Source of the DNA: Haliotis asinina
Lineage: Eukaryota > Mollusca > Gastropoda > Lepetellida > Haliotidae
Direction of reading: 5' to 3'
Assembly (NCBI RefSeq): GCF_037392515.1
Contig: NC_090295.1
Coordinates: 13,535,001 to 13,599,000, forward strand
DNA: 64,000 nt
Within the stretch, counting starts at the first letter, position 1, and every line of letters begins with the position of its first letter. Below are positions 35,601-45,699 of this stretch, piece after piece. Both the position numbers and the translations under genes were made by a program. The notes below the pieces were generated by a model. That model made no database searches. It was given only the letters and a program-made list of their open reading frames with translations, and was not told the origin of the DNA.

Positions 35601-37758
35601 AACCCCAAAACGAGGAACAGATGGATTCGTAACCAGAGAGACGGCCGTACAGTGAAGTGTATCTCAGAAGTATACTGAAGAGCAAAAGAAACGCATGTTT
35701 CGAAAACATGAAAGCTCATAAAAGTAAGTGTTCACGTTTATGTCTTTTATTTAAAACTTTACAAAAAGCCACAGTTGCGTTTCTTTTGCTGTTCAGTAGA
35801 CATTGACGTCGGGTTGTCTCTGATCAATCATACTGTAACTGAACATTGACTTATTGAACATAAATATATGATGCAGGTGTTTCATATGTGCTCCTATTTA
35901 TTCAGTGCCTGGGCCAGTTGGGTAGCCTTGTGGTTAAAGAGTTCGCTCGTTACGCCGAGGATCCACGTTCGAGTCCCGACATGGGCACAATGTGTGAAGC
36001 CCATTTCAGCTGCCTCCGTCGTGATATTGATGGAATATTGCTAAAACCGGATTAAAGCAATACTCACTCATTATTTAATATCTATTATTGTTTACAGTTC
36101 CTGCCTTGCAGGGTTATCTTTCCTGTGAAAGTGTAAATTATATATGCCCAAACATATGGTTGTTGAATTCATTGCTTATGCTTAAATCTCCACTACCGAT
36201 TACATATTAATTAATCGTAGATGTTATGTATCAAATTCTGGATGTAATCCCAGACTTTCAAATAGCTTATCAACATTCAACCGGAACTGATGAAAGCTGT
36301 TTAAATTATCATAATTACATTTACGTTTTGGCGTAAGGAAAGCGATGCGTTGTATAAAAGATTTGAATAATGAAAAAAATCATTTAAAATTTTGCTTTCT
36401 GGTGCCGTTATCATTGTTACGATTGTTTATATTACTGAAGTATTTCATTTGCTTAATACTTTGAAGACGCACTTAACATCCGCCTTTGTGAAGCTCATTT
36501 CTGTTGTCCCCACCGTGATATTGCTGGGATATTGGTAAAAGCAGTGAAAACTCAACTCACTCACCCACATCTACTATATTGCGTGACCATTTCAACCGTC
36601 ATTAAACGTTATACCTTTAAACATGTCAAAGAATTAAGATTAGGATTAAGAACGTATGCCTGCATCATATAAATGCGTAAATTCTTCTTATGTGCGACTT
36701 GTGTGGGAAAAATAATGTCTTATTATACTGACATTATTCGAATATGGATTCGTTCATTAGAAAATGTGATTAGCAGAGTATTTCCTCTGAGCCTACATCT
36801 ACGGGATATTCTTTGATAATGGCTGACATGCGAATGTATTTTCAATACTATCTCAATAGAAGATGTTTAACTCTGAAAGAAGCAGATTTGTTCTGAACAA
36901 CACATATTTTGAATTCAAGAATTATAAGGAATATGAATACATTGTATTTAAAAAAACCGAGACCAATCGTGAAGGCTTCATACGATCTCTCCATTTCTCT
37001 CACTTGGAGTCTCAAGATAATTTAAAGCACACGTTCACCCACGTAGGGAACAGCGATTTGCTGTTAAGAGGGCACCATGGATAACATTTCACAAGATAAC
37101 ATGTTAAGTCCTATTTCTGTCACATCTTCTAGCAATACAACAAATGACCACACATGAGATCCAGCTCTGTGAACTCAAAGGTATTTTTCATATTATTTAT
37201 TTGTGTCTTTTATTGGGGAGATAACGGCTATTAACTACGGGGTTCATGAATAATTCCAAATACATCTGACAGGCGGGACAACGTGGCACTGACCATGTTT
37301 CAAAGTACCAGTGTACGCGTTAACGCAGAAATCTGATTTTTCCTCGTAGATTTTTTAAAATAAAAACACGCAAAAGGTTATATGCAACGAAAACAGTCCT
37401 CGGAAAAACGATTTCTGTTGGAAAAAATCAAATTCAAATTTTGATATTCCACGTCTTTCTTGAGATGTATAAAATCTATTGAAATCAAAACATGGAAATA
37501 ACGAAAAAATAGTAAAAGAAGTTAAATTTAAATGAAAATACCTTCGATAGGTTTGCCTCTTCTGACATCATTGTGTAATCCGCGAGTAGAAAGCTCGAAA
37601 GGTGCGGAATTTTCAGGCCAAAGTGTTGGTCGAGATGTGAGGTACTGGCACGGTGTTTCGTACCTCATTCGCGGAGTCCGTCTATACTGGCTATCTACTC
37701 CTACACAGACACACAACGCCAGAAGCACACCCGCCAACACTCTGTTGAGACTCGCCAT
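23665..37758 (-). CDS. Secreted Reeler-like protein, isoform B, 252 aa (exons 37758-37542, 34877-34526, 31774-31692, 23771-23665)
   Basis: The first three exons are shared with isoform A. The last exon follows TTTTTCTCAG and reads S-WNHQLQQFRLARQRWQEF, then an Ala/Glu-rich end with PASAP and a TGA stop. It enters in the same phase (1) as the other last exon and has the same design: an aromatic residue plus Asn at the start, a Gln/Arg/Ala-rich amphipathic helix and a small-residue end. The two exons therefore look like ancient duplicates used one at a time. To reach this exon the transcript must skip exon 4a at 27824-27715. Evidence is splice signals, phase and similarity; there is no transcript. 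Confidence 0.6.
24545..25070. repeat. Molluscan dispersed repeat with internal units, ending in GACGGACAGACTGACAGAC
   Basis: Units of about 170-180 bp recur at about 24600, 24790 and 24910, each with 'AAATAGCAAAGG(G)C(G/A)CC/TACT' and 'TTCCATGGAAATC', then GTTTGATAT-CTAG. The 3' end reads ACGGACGGACAGACTGACAG. Elements of this style are common in mollusc genomes. It lies in intron 3 of the Reeler-like gene. Confidence 0.7.
25786..25862 (-). repeat. Possible SINE head fragment
   Basis: 'ACCCGGGATTTGAAC' resembles a reversed B box and 'CACCTAATCGTTAAC' a reversed A box. It is strongly decayed. Confidence 0.35.
26605..26747 (-). repeat. tRNA-derived SINE
   Basis: Reverse copy: 'GGTTTTACGTCGTTTTTGTA', 'GGATTTCACACATTCTACCA', 'GAGGAACCGAAACCAGATCT' and 'AACCACCAGGCTACTCC'. 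Confidence 0.75.
27462..27467 (-). terminator. Possible polyadenylation signal for last exon 4a
   Basis: AATAAA on the minus strand 250 bp after the TAG stop of exon 4a. Confidence 0.4.
27715..37758 (-). CDS. Secreted Reeler-like protein, isoform A, 253 aa (exons 37758-37542, 34877-34526, 31774-31692, 27824-27715)
   Basis: Exon 1 encodes a signal peptide (MASLNRVLAGVLLALCVCVG, then VDS) and a basic, Tyr-rich start (QYRRTPRMRYETPCQYL). Exon 2 encodes most of the domain, including FTDFVIYAEPALAN, WRPVGVFSIYP, GFRCNRG and FIWFPSEG. Exon 3 gives AIIKIRNEWFRLTSRPW and ends FWQ. Phases 1, 2 and 1 match across GT-AG borders with GTAAGT-type donors. Two mature cysteines (37 and 129), the Gly-x-Phe element, the F-W-x-P turn and the final strand ending in Trp fit the Reeler fold of reelin N-termini and invertebrate defence proteins; this is similarity judged by eye. 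Exon 4a adds T-FNQQMTQVQQMKARMAQAER, an Ala/Gln-rich helix, and GGAA before TAG. A TATA-like box lies 38 bp upstream. Secretion and an immune, matrix or shell role are inference. Confidence 0.68.
27945..28165 (+). repeat. Core SINE (non-tRNA family)
   Basis: 'GGCGGTCTGTACATAAACGA', 'GAGCATGAGCATTGATTG', 'GAGCCTGACCACCCGATCCC' and 'TCGCC...GATAAGCATTGG' in the family order. It sits in intron 3, just upstream of last exon 4a on the gene's strand. Confidence 0.8.
28166..30218. other. Intron 3 of the Reeler-like gene, no further feature seen
   Basis: AT-rich; several short open frames lack support. Confidence 0.4.
30219..30305. repeat. Short dispersed repeat (related to 54720-54815)
   Basis: Shares 'GAAT..ATG.ATGTCAACTTCT.TATT', 'AAGAAGCTG.CA' and 'TTATGTG..TCACTTCTAA' in order with 54720-54815. 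Confidence 0.5.
31940..32085. repeat. Dispersed repeat with TGACGTCAT (related to 9340-9625)
   Basis: Shorter copy: 'CCAACATACATTAACAGAAA', 'CATTAGCATTGTGACGTCAT', 'TCAAGCGGTA' and 'CAGTATTTTCAACG'. It lies just upstream (+ coordinates above 31774) of exon 3. Confidence 0.6.
32568..32628 (+). CDS. Possible first exon of a nested secreted-protein gene (signal peptide only)
   Basis: ATG in a good context (ACCAATGG) opens MELGVFVFLVIVPSLIVQCA, a clear signal-peptide pattern. It stops at a G|GTAGTA donor in phase 1. It lies on the strand opposite the Reeler-like gene, inside its intron 2. No matching second exon was found with confidence, and a Tc1 element starts about 200 bp further on. It may be a real nested gene, a relic or chance. 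Confidence 0.3.
32833..33886 (+). mobile_element. Internally deleted Tc1-like transposon, 1054 bp
   Basis: The terminal inverted repeats (GAGTCAAAAAAGAAACTTCA and inverse) are flanked by TA. The transposase starts MPRLSNVQRERAL (33119); a one-base loss then shifts the frame, after which the helix-turn-helix part can still be read. About 0.45 kb of the middle is missing, including the first catalytic Asp. The C-terminal part is well kept from 33325: LQHDNARPHT (second Asp), SPDLNPIEHVWEAFGRRLRG (Glu) and a final VVNAWGGHTQY. It would be non-autonomous. It sits in intron 2 of the Reeler-like gene. Confidence 0.9.
34024..34170 (-). repeat. tRNA-derived SINE
   Basis: Reverse copy: 'GAGTTTTACGCCACTGTCAC', 'AGGGCTTCACACACTGAACC' and 'CATGTGGTACATGGAAC'. 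It ends near 'ACAAATAAACGCTATGCCC'. Confidence 0.75.
34263..34420 (+). repeat. tRNA-derived SINE
   Basis: 'GGGGTAGCTCAGTGGTTAAA' and 'GACCCGGGTTCGATTCC', then 'TGCTAAACGCGCCGTAAAGC' and a CTCACTCACTC tail. It lies 106 bp from the 3' end of exon 2 of the Reeler-like gene. Confidence 0.88.
35210..35430 (-). repeat. Core SINE (non-tRNA family)
   Basis: Reverse copy: 'CAACCCATGCTTG', 'AGAGGCGACTAACGGGAT', 'TGTTGATCACATGATTGTCT' and 'CGCCATATAGCTGGAATATG'. Confidence 0.8.
35498..35555. repeat. Short tandem repeat, AATTGTACAACCACGC units (16 bp)
   Basis: Four neighbouring units of about 16 bp, nearly identical, with the TTGTACAA palindrome in the middle two. Confidence 0.75.
35675..35796. mobile_element. 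Tc1-type MITE, 122 bp
   Basis: The terminal inverted repeats are 21 bp (CTGAA[G/C]AGCAAAAGAAAC then GCA), with one mismatch and TA on both sides. The ends resemble those of the Tc1 element at 20078-21342 (AAAGAAACGCAT), which suggests mobilisation by that family. Confidence 0.85.
35907..36071 (+). repeat. tRNA-derived SINE
   Basis: 'GGGTAGCCTTGTGGTTAAAG', 'GATCCACGTTCGAGTCCC', 'TGTGTGAAGCCCATTTC' and 'GATATTGATGGAATATTGCT'. Confidence 0.85.
36487..36567 (+). repeat. SINE 3' fragment
   Basis: Has only the body and tail: 'GTGATATTGCTGGGATATTG', 'AAAACTCAACTCACTCACCC'. Confidence 0.75.
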
Positions 37759-37795
37759 TTTGAAAGTAGACAACGAATCACGGAAAAAATGCCTT

Positions 37796-37801
37796 CTTAT
37801 A
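37796..37801 (-). promoter_or_regulatory. TATA-like box of the Reeler-like gene
   Basis: TATAAG on the minus strand 38 bp upstream of the ATG, implying a 5' untranslated region of only about 10-15 bases if it is used. Confidence 0.5.
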
Positions 37802-38714
37802 CCCTCAGCTCTATCTGCCTCTTCTAAGCCACGCCTACCATCACTCATATGCAAATGAGACAGCCCATGGACAAAACTGGCCTTTGTTTTGTCCTCTGAC
37901 CGGAGCACGAGTAAAATTACTATTACCGTGGTGCTAATCAATCACTCCTATCGACGTCAACGTCTTTCTGACGTGCATTATCCAAGGCAATTAGCTGGAC
38001 GGTGCATGTTATCTTATTCTGCCCCTTGTTGTATACTATGGGTGAGCATCTTAATCCATCGTATTTGTTATGTAAGAGTACAACATGCAGCGATTAATGT
38101 GAATGTCATGGTTATATGAAATAATGAAGTTGTGACTTCAGTCACTGTAAGTCTGTTGCCTGACCTCAGCATCTATGGGCAGGTTTTGCATAATGCAGAG
38201 TGTTCGACACAGGCTGATCTGTACTAACACAGAGGTAAAGTGTCCACGTGGTCAAGATGAGCGCCTTGGGCTAAGCCTATATTTTTACCGTAGCATAAGA
38301 AGGTAAGGAGAGGAAGATGGCATCTTGCTCAGTCAAGTGTCTTGTCATGTACTTTCAGATACGTATACGTACAGCATTCATTGCGGTTAACGTATGTCCG
38401 TGATGCGTATCTATAAATACACCTCTTTTTATGAGATAAGGACCCAAACGTGAATAAATGATTTTAAAGAAATAGGTTGATAAATGTATGTGATTTTTTT
38501 AGTGATAGAGTGATGGCATATACAAGCATTTTCTGTCTTTTGATTTTGGAAAGAGCCTGTCGCTTTCTTACTGTGTCAATGCTCTTGGTGTCCCCATTGC
38601 AAAGATTCTGTTGCTTTTAATCCTAGATGATTTGGTTGTCCATACATTATTTGCACTCTACTATTATGTACGGAAACGGAGTATGCCTACAGTGGATTTT
38701 TTTTGTCTCATTAT
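37802..38714. other. Upstream region of the Reeler-like gene
   Basis: Promoter side of the gene. Apart from the TATA-like box I see no recognisable element or exon. Confidence 0.35.
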
Positions 38715-38915
38715 CTCCCACGTAGGAGATGCTATCTCCTACGGAGTACTTAATATCTCCTACGTAGGACGTAATGTCTCCTACGCAGAACATAATATCT
38801 CCTATATAGCACTTAGTATCTCCTACGTAGGAGTTATTAAGTCCCTACGGAGGACAAAATATTTCCTACATAGTACATAGTATTTCCTAAGTAGTATTTA
38901 ATATCTCCTCAGTAG
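38715..38915. repeat. Minisatellite, 21 bp unit with the CTCCTACGTAGGAG palindrome
   Basis: Units such as ATCTCCTACGTAGGACGTAA T repeat about nine times, with drift. Several units contain the self-complementary CTCCTACGTAGGAG, so single strands could form multiple hairpins. Confidence 0.8.
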
Positions 38916-38999
38916 GAACTGATCGATATATGTTAATATACATTAATCTGAAATGGTCGACTTAAATCATCAGACACGCAAACAGTCTTCTTTTTCTAC

Positions 39000-39290
39000 T
39001 GTTACAGTCTACAATCGTTTTGTTTTAGAGTCTACAGATATGTGTTACATTTACCATTAGAGTCTACTATCATATGTTTCATTTACTATACGAGTCTACT
39101 GTTGCATTCACCATTAGACTCATGTGTTCAACTAATTGGTGCACATTACTGTCATGTGTTGAACCGGCTGTTGTACTCTACTGCCTCGCTTTCAGTTTGC
39201 TCTACCGTTACGCGTTGCAGTTAGTTCACAGTTACATGTAGCATTTTGTTACACTTGACTATTATGCGTTGAGTCATTATCTGCCTACAC
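39000..39290. repeat. Degenerate tandem repeat, GTCTACTATCATGTGTTGCA-like units
   Basis: Imperfect units of about 35-40 bp containing 'GTCTAC', 'TGTGTT' and 'ATTTACCATTAGA'. The array is old and drifting. Confidence 0.55.
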
Positions 39291-39525
39291 AGACGTGTCT
39301 TAGGCTGTCGGTGGTAATCTAAGCGTATGTATTCCCCCATACTTATTCAAACAACCGTAATAACAATCTTTTGCGTTTTTGAATGTCGTATTGCTTTCCT
39401 CCGCACTCAACACAATTCCACCCCAGTCAAGACAACGTGTAAACAATCACGAAAAAACAAACCGCAAGCGAGCGTTGTATTTGATCCATTCTTGCCCCAT
39501 CTGTAGACAGAGGGTTTTAGTTTCT

Positions 39526-39573
39526 ATGGCTGCAGTATTGCCGATGTGACGTTACGTTTTAACATTACTCACA
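39526..39573 (+). repeat. SINE tail fragment
   Basis: 'GGCTGCAGTATTGCCGATGTGACGTTACGTTTTAACATTACTCAC' pattern (shown as GGCTGCAGTATTGCC ... TTACTCAC), matching the CTCACTCAC tail class. A similar tail is at 42042-42098. Confidence 0.5.
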
Positions 39574-40762
39574 GACAGAAGAGAGTCTATACACTGTATC
39601 CATTTGGGGAACTGAACACGCACATCGGCCCAACGAGCGAATGCATTTAACACTAGATTGCCTGAACTCCCCGAGAAGCAGAGAGACCCAAATACAAGAT
39701 GTCATGACCTGAGAAAAACCTGCCTGGAATATCATCAACAAAATGTTGTCTGTGACAAAAGACAACAGCGGTGGAAACTAAACGAACAGGCCACTGCAAA
39801 TCAGTGAAGATGGTAGGTGTTCCTGACAGTGACAAACACGTCCTCATTTAAAGACTCGGGGGAATGTTTTATTTCTGTGTTACATCACCAACTACGGCAT
39901 CGTCACGCTCAGACACGACGTATACTGCATACCTTGTGTTCATTAGTATCTGTCTTGCCAGGGTACGTGCAGTGGTTTTATGCTGCCCCAGGCTTATTAA
40001 GTGGGTCAGAGGTGTGTAACAATACAGCTGAGGAACGATGAGACGGGCTGAAGGCGACAGCGACTGCTTGAACTAGTTTATTTCTTCTGTAGTTCCATTT
40101 TTCACGACAGGAGACGATTTAACTATGAGGAAATCACTTCCACGTGCGTTTTTACCTGTCCTCTTTATCATAAATATTTGTCCTAAGTATAGAAGTTCCA
40201 ATATCAGAAAACTATGAAATTATAGGTTTTTGATATTCGTTTGTTTTATATAACATTTTGCACGATGGAAGTGTTTTATCCAACGAAACAACTGGACACA
40301 GCTAAACATCGCCTCAGTGTATTTCGTCGGGAGGGACCCGAATGTAGAGACAAACCATTTTCGAATCCGAACGATAACATATCTGACTTATATCTGGCTC
40401 ATTTTTAACTGGCACTGTTTATTCAAATTACTTTATGTTGAAACGACGAAAGAATATAAATTGTCACTTATTGACATTTATACCATTGTCTAATCTATGA
40501 CACATTTGTACCACGCTCTGATCTACACACGTCCCATAAAAAGTAACATCTCGAGAACAGTCACACCACGTTTTTATCGAAACAGGTCCCGTAAACGTAT
40601 CATCTAAATCATTTTGCTATGCTTTCATCTACATACGTCCCACAAAATGAAACACTAACGATGATGAGGGTTTCATTTAAGGCTAAGTATTATGTTTTCA
40701 CGATTGTAAAGCTCCTTCACATATGAACCGCCTCAAAAGAACTGCACCGTATGTTACTTCAT
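39574..40762. other. Spacer with no feature seen
   Basis: Weak internal similarity near 40485-40640 ('ATCTACA.ACGTCCCA.AAA') may be an old two-unit duplication. No gene seen. Confidence 0.35.
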
Positions 40763-40925
40763 ACACTGAGTGAGTTTAGTGAGTCTGGACCTGACAACCC
40801 AGTGATCAATAGCATGACTGTCAATCTACGTCATTGGGATACGATGTTAACCAAGAAACCTTAACCACCCTATCCTGTTTGTCGTCTTCTACGACAAGCT
40901 TGAGTTACTGAAAACACATTTTTAC
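40763..40925 (+). repeat. Core SINE (non-tRNA family), partial
   Basis: 'GAGTCTGGACCTGACAACCC', 'AGTGATCAATAGCATGACTG', 'GATACGATGTTAACCAAG' and 'CTTCTACGACAAGCTTG'. Confidence 0.75.
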
Positions 40926-42041
40926 CCGAATCTGACACTGAACAAACGAAAAATACACGAGGAAAGACAAACCTTCCCTTCACGTATAATTCTCCCACTC
41001 TATGCTATTTTGATAGCTTGTCACTGTCGATTTTAAATGCTCATCTATCACTCGGTGTTGTTGTTTTTTCTCTAATAGGACAAGGTTAGCGTTTTTTCAA
41101 AGACGGAAACATTTGAAAACGACATATGATACATCAATGGGAAAAAGGTGAAGTAAAATGTCATTCAGATGTTGACCTTTACCTTATAAAGAAAGTCTGG
41201 CTGAACCTGTGTCGAAAACTGTTACATAATTACATAATACAGCAGAGGGTGTATTTTCTTTTTTTTTAAAAAACCCTCAAAACATCGGCTTCTTCAGTTC
41301 TCCAGGAAGATGCTATAAATTACATACGTTTCCTGCGAACAGGTGTATGTACAGTAAATGACATCTACATCTATGTATTATATTTGGAGACCCTAGTTTT
41401 ACACCCCAAATCCACAAACATAAACTTAATGGTTGTGATAACAGAAATGTCATTTGTGATTTGATTTTGAGGGATTGTGTTTTCTTTTTTATGAAATGTG
41501 TTGCAATGTAAAAATGCTGATTTGACAGTTAATTACAATGAAAAACATACATGTGTATGGACAAGGAACAAATAATTTACATCTGAAACAAACACAAACA
41601 CCTTGCATCTTACCTTCAAATATTCTCTTTTTATGACTGTCCTGCTGAGAGGGAACGTAAGCCCCAAAGCATTCAATGTAAATTTAAAGTCTAACATTAT
41701 TTTTATCGTAGTTTATATGTCCTTTTAATTGGTGGCTAGAATATGTACAAGTGCTAATAGCTGAAGGGATGGTGTAAATCCAGCTATAGGGTTCATGCAG
41801 GAAGCAAATGTACTGTAAGTCCCCATGGTCCCCAGTATAATGATCTACCTTCTGTTGATGGCAGTTTATAGTCTGTTTCTATATTGTATTGTCATTTATA
41901 GTTCAACTGTTTTAGATTAAATTACTAGTTTTAAATGCGTCTCTGTGATGATTAAGTTATTTTATGGTCCTGCATAGACAGTTTTTTTAAAAAAAAAATT
42001 ACCATTAATTACTGTGTATACCAATTAAATGTTCTTGTTGC
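40926..42041. other. Spacer with no feature seen
   Basis: AT-rich, no recognisable exon or repeat. Confidence 0.35.
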
Positions 42042-42098
42042 GATATGGCTGAAGTATTGCCGAAAGGGACGATAAATTTTAAGTCACTCACTCACTCT
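42042..42098 (+). repeat. SINE tail fragment
   Basis: 'GATATGGCTGAAGTATTGCC', then 'TTTTAAGTCACTCACTCACTC'-type tail. Confidence 0.6.
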
Positions 42099-42631
42099 AT
42101 TTATGGTTTATGTCAAGTGAATAAATGTTTGTTTTTTGTATTAATGAAGGAATAAGGTTAAAGGCATGCAAGAGAGGTTCATGACTGGCACAGTATCAAC
42201 ATACATACAACGTCGTTATTCAACATGCGTGTGGTGTCAGTCAAGTAGATTTTCTTTGTCTGGGCTTATTGTGACTTTAAGGCCACATGCATCAATCACA
42301 TTTTCAAGCCTTTCAAAGAGAACCATTTTACAACATACATGAACTCATTACTATCATGCATCAACTTTGACAGGGACTGTCCGTCACTGCGATCTAAATA
42401 GAAGAAGAAGACTTGTGACCCTGTTTTCATGTATGCCGATCACACACCTCAGGATCCCCGGGTTGTGACAGTTTGTCTCCTGGGTTCACAATAGAAGTAA
42501 ACGTCTCTGACTTGTGTCAGCCTGGGATGTCCTCCCACGTGGAGGCGGTAATCCGTGAGTAACTGTAAACGCTGTCAGACACAACTTATATACTCACTAC
42601 CGTCATGGCAGATGCTACACAAGTACCCCGT

Positions 42632-42885
42632 GAAGATTCGGGTTAGAACTGATTTCACTAACCCATGCTTGTTGTAATAGGCGACTATCGGGAGCGGGTG
42701 GTCATGCTCGCTGGCTTGGTTGACGCGCGTCATCGAATCCCAATTGCTCAGAACGATGCTCATGCCATTGATCACTGGATTGTCTTATCCAGACACGGAT
42801 TAATTACAGACCGCCGCCCAATAGCTGGGCTAGTGATGGGTGTGGCGTTAAACCAGCCAACCAACCATGGTAGACAAGTGGAGGA
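42632..42885 (-). repeat. Core SINE (non-tRNA family)
   Basis: Reverse copy: 'AACCCATGCTTGTTGTAATA', 'GAGCGGGTGGTCATGCTCGC', 'GATGCTCATGCCATTGATCA' and 'CCGCCGCCCAATAGCTGG'. Confidence 0.8.
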
Positions 42886-43985
42886 CATTTCAAACTAAGG
42901 CATCAGTGATAAAAAGGAATTAAGACCGATGCAACACCCCATTTGTACTATACATTCACGATGTTTTTTCAGGTGACAACTGACAAGCCTCTGTGTGTTT
43001 ATATCACCACCGCGAGAGGGATACGTTCAGTGTTCGTGAACACAAGTTTCTGATACTGATATTTGAACATATGGTCATGAAATCATGTATCGGCTCTTGG
43101 CAGAGATATCACGTGGACTTTGAACTGGTCCTGTTGGTTTTATTTCGACATCACCCAACCGGCATTACGTGTTTTTCTTCACAATATTCAATGCATAAGC
43201 ACTGAAAGCCAGTTTCCCTCCCGACACCAACATCTCCGTTAGAATCACATGCATGGACGTCCACGCCCTCGTCACGGCTGCCAATCATATTTGTCAGTTA
43301 TCCATACAAGGTGTATACACGATGACATGTAATAGTGATGGACACTGGTCAGAACAATTGACAAGACACGTAACAGTGACCCATTGTCCAGTCGGTGGAT
43401 TTATTAGTCTGTGCGACAAGTACGTTAAGATGGCGATTGACAATGAAATGTCTGACAGATCCCCGAGGCAATGTTCGTTGACGCGCTACATACATTACAG
43501 CTGTCGTGACAGGCAGCATGAAGTTATCATATTTCTAAAACATGTCTGATTTATTCCTGGAATGTATTTTAATTAAACTTTTTATTTTAAAGTCAAACGT
43601 ACATTCAATGTGAAATATGAAATTTAATGATGTCATTACCCACTTATTCCATGTCTAATTATACACATTGAAAAAGTTTGTTGAAAACGAAATTGATGTG
43701 AACATAAAATATACTAATACAGAGGGAGAGGGTGGGGGAAAGGGAGGGTTGTATTTGGGGTTGGAGTAACCCGCTATTCCGACGCACGAGCACAACCTTG
43801 ACACGCGTCACTTTACCGAAGCAGGTTATAACATGAAAACTCAAATTTCTGTTCAATTGAAGACAAGTTGATTATAACTTTACTTGATTTCATGAACACA
43901 TGTTAATTCTGTGATAAATGCATCCTTTACTCTTACAGTCGACTCAGCCAATCTGTATTAGGTCATACATTATTCATGTCAGAAT
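42886..43985. other. Spacer with no supported gene
   Basis: An open frame at 43253-43549 (+, about 98 codons) has neither a recognisable domain nor splice context; I do not call it. Confidence 0.35.
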
Positions 43986-43989
43986 AGCA

Positions 43990-44926
43990 TAGCAAAACTA
44001 TGAGAAGAGAGAGAAAACTAAAGTCGGTTGAAACAAGAGTTATATCATAAAATCGAAAATCGACTGAAACAGGAAACATGAAAACAAAAGTCGGTTGAGA
44101 CAAGCCTTACAACATGTAAGTTCGAGTCTGTTGAGACAAGAGTTATTCCGTGAAAACAAACGTCATTTGAAACGAGTTTTCATGTATACGAAAGTTGATT
44201 TAAGCAAGAATTATACCATGAAATCTAGAGTCTGTTGAGACATGAGTTATGACATGAAACTTCATGTCTGTTGAGATAAAGGTTAAAGACAGAAAACAAA
44301 GGTCAGTTGAAGCAAGAGTTAATCATGACAGTTCAAGTATGTTGAAATAACAGTCATACCATGAACACTAAAGTCATTTGAGACAAGCGTTATAACATGA
44401 AAGCTCAAGTATGTTGAAATAACAGTTATACCATGAACACTAAAGTCATTTGAGGCAAGCGTTACAACATGAAAATTCAAGTATGTTGAAATAACAGTTA
44501 TACCATGAACACTAAAGTCATTTGAGACAAGCGTTATAACAAATAACAGTTGTACCATGAACACTAAAGTCATTTGAGACAAGTGTTATAACATGAAACC
44601 TCAAGTATGTTGAAATAACAGTTATACCATGAACACTAAAGTCATTTGAGACAAGCGTTATAACATGAAAGTTCAAGTTGGTTAAGCCTTAAACCGCGAA
44701 AACTCAAGTCGGTTCAAACAATAGTTATACCTAGGAAACTAAAGTCACAAGCTGACACAATAGCTATTCCATGGAAACTCATGTCGGTTGAGACAAGAGT
44801 TACTCCATGCAAACTAAAGTCGGTTGAAAAAACAGTCATACCTAAAAAACTAAAGTCGCTTGAAACAATAGTTGTATCATGAAAACTAAAGTCGGTTGAA
44901 ACAACAGTTATACCATGAAAACTAAA
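43990..44926. repeat. Minisatellite, about 35 bp unit ACTAAAGTCGGTTGAAACAA CAGTTATACCATGAA
   Basis: About 25 imperfect units. Two sub-types occur: 'AAGTCGGTTGA' and a block-duplicated 'AAGTATGTTGAAATAACAG / AAAGTCATTTGAGACAAGCG' pair near 44330-44670. A short detached part of the same array is at 46625-46789. Confidence 0.85.
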
Positions 44927-45405
44927 GGCAAGGGTTATCACACGAAAGCTCATATTGTTGCTTTATATGAAGGTTTACGGGATGTAGTGAAAGATGACTG
45001 TATATCTCTGTGACGTGAGCATACTTTACCTTCACATGCGACTAAACAGGTCACAAATTATTCATGTTGTAAGTGCGTTGTAAAATGGGAAATCACTCCA
45101 GCTTATGCATGGTAAGTGGGTGTGATAGTTTTAGCAGTTTTTATGTGACAACGTTAATACTCTTCCTTGTCACATAAACACATAAACCAGACAGGAGGGT
45201 GGTCACATAGTATACAGGACTTCTGTGACTCTCGGATGTAGTAACAACAAAGGCTATAAAGTCGTGTACTTGTATATGGCTCATTTGGAGATCGCAGGAA
45301 AGAGTACTTCTCTATCCGATAGTACCGTGGCGACTACAACTGTAAGGAGTATTTCCACAAATGTAGGAGGGAGGTATTTGGGTCAAATGACATCTTTCAG
45401 TTGCA
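44927..45405 (+). repeat. Segmental duplication, copy 1 (pairs with 46790-47255)
   Basis: Nearly identical to 46790-47255 over about 470 bp, in the same orientation, and likewise preceded by the 35 bp minisatellite. Both copies hold a frame ending MAHLEIAGKSTSLSDSTVAT, TTVRSISTNVGGRYLGQMT, but with no start or splice evidence. Confidence 0.88.
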
Positions 45406-45699
45406 GCGATCCCTATCTGAATATTATGGAAGAATTATCCGAGATGGGACATTGACGCGTTATCGCCCTCTCAAAAACAAGCAAAATGAGGCAAACATTC
45501 ACCAAAGCGCGACAATGTGACATATTTCAACCTTGAAAATTGTCGCTGTCGCGTGTGGCCCTCTGGGGTAATAGAAAAATATTATTTAAAACGTGCCATG
45601 CGATATTGGATCTTTTAAGAATCACATAGAAATCAAAAGCTATAGAGGACACCAGACAGCGTCCCTGAGGACTAAGTTCCTAGAGAGCGGGTATGGTTT

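Noticed and set aside
36097-36180. Possible second exon (acceptor TTTACAG, Cys-containing frame) for the nested signal-peptide exon at 32568
   Set aside because: Phase fits but the frame ends quickly, with no family pattern; too weak to call.
43253-43549. 98-codon + frame with several cysteines
   Set aside because: No signal peptide, no splice sites, no recognisable domain.
45225-45455. Frame MAHLEIAGKSTSLSDSTVAT and its copy at 47030-47266 as a duplicated gene
   Set aside because: The frame is conserved only because the whole 470 bp block is a recent duplication; the frame start differs and there is no gene context.
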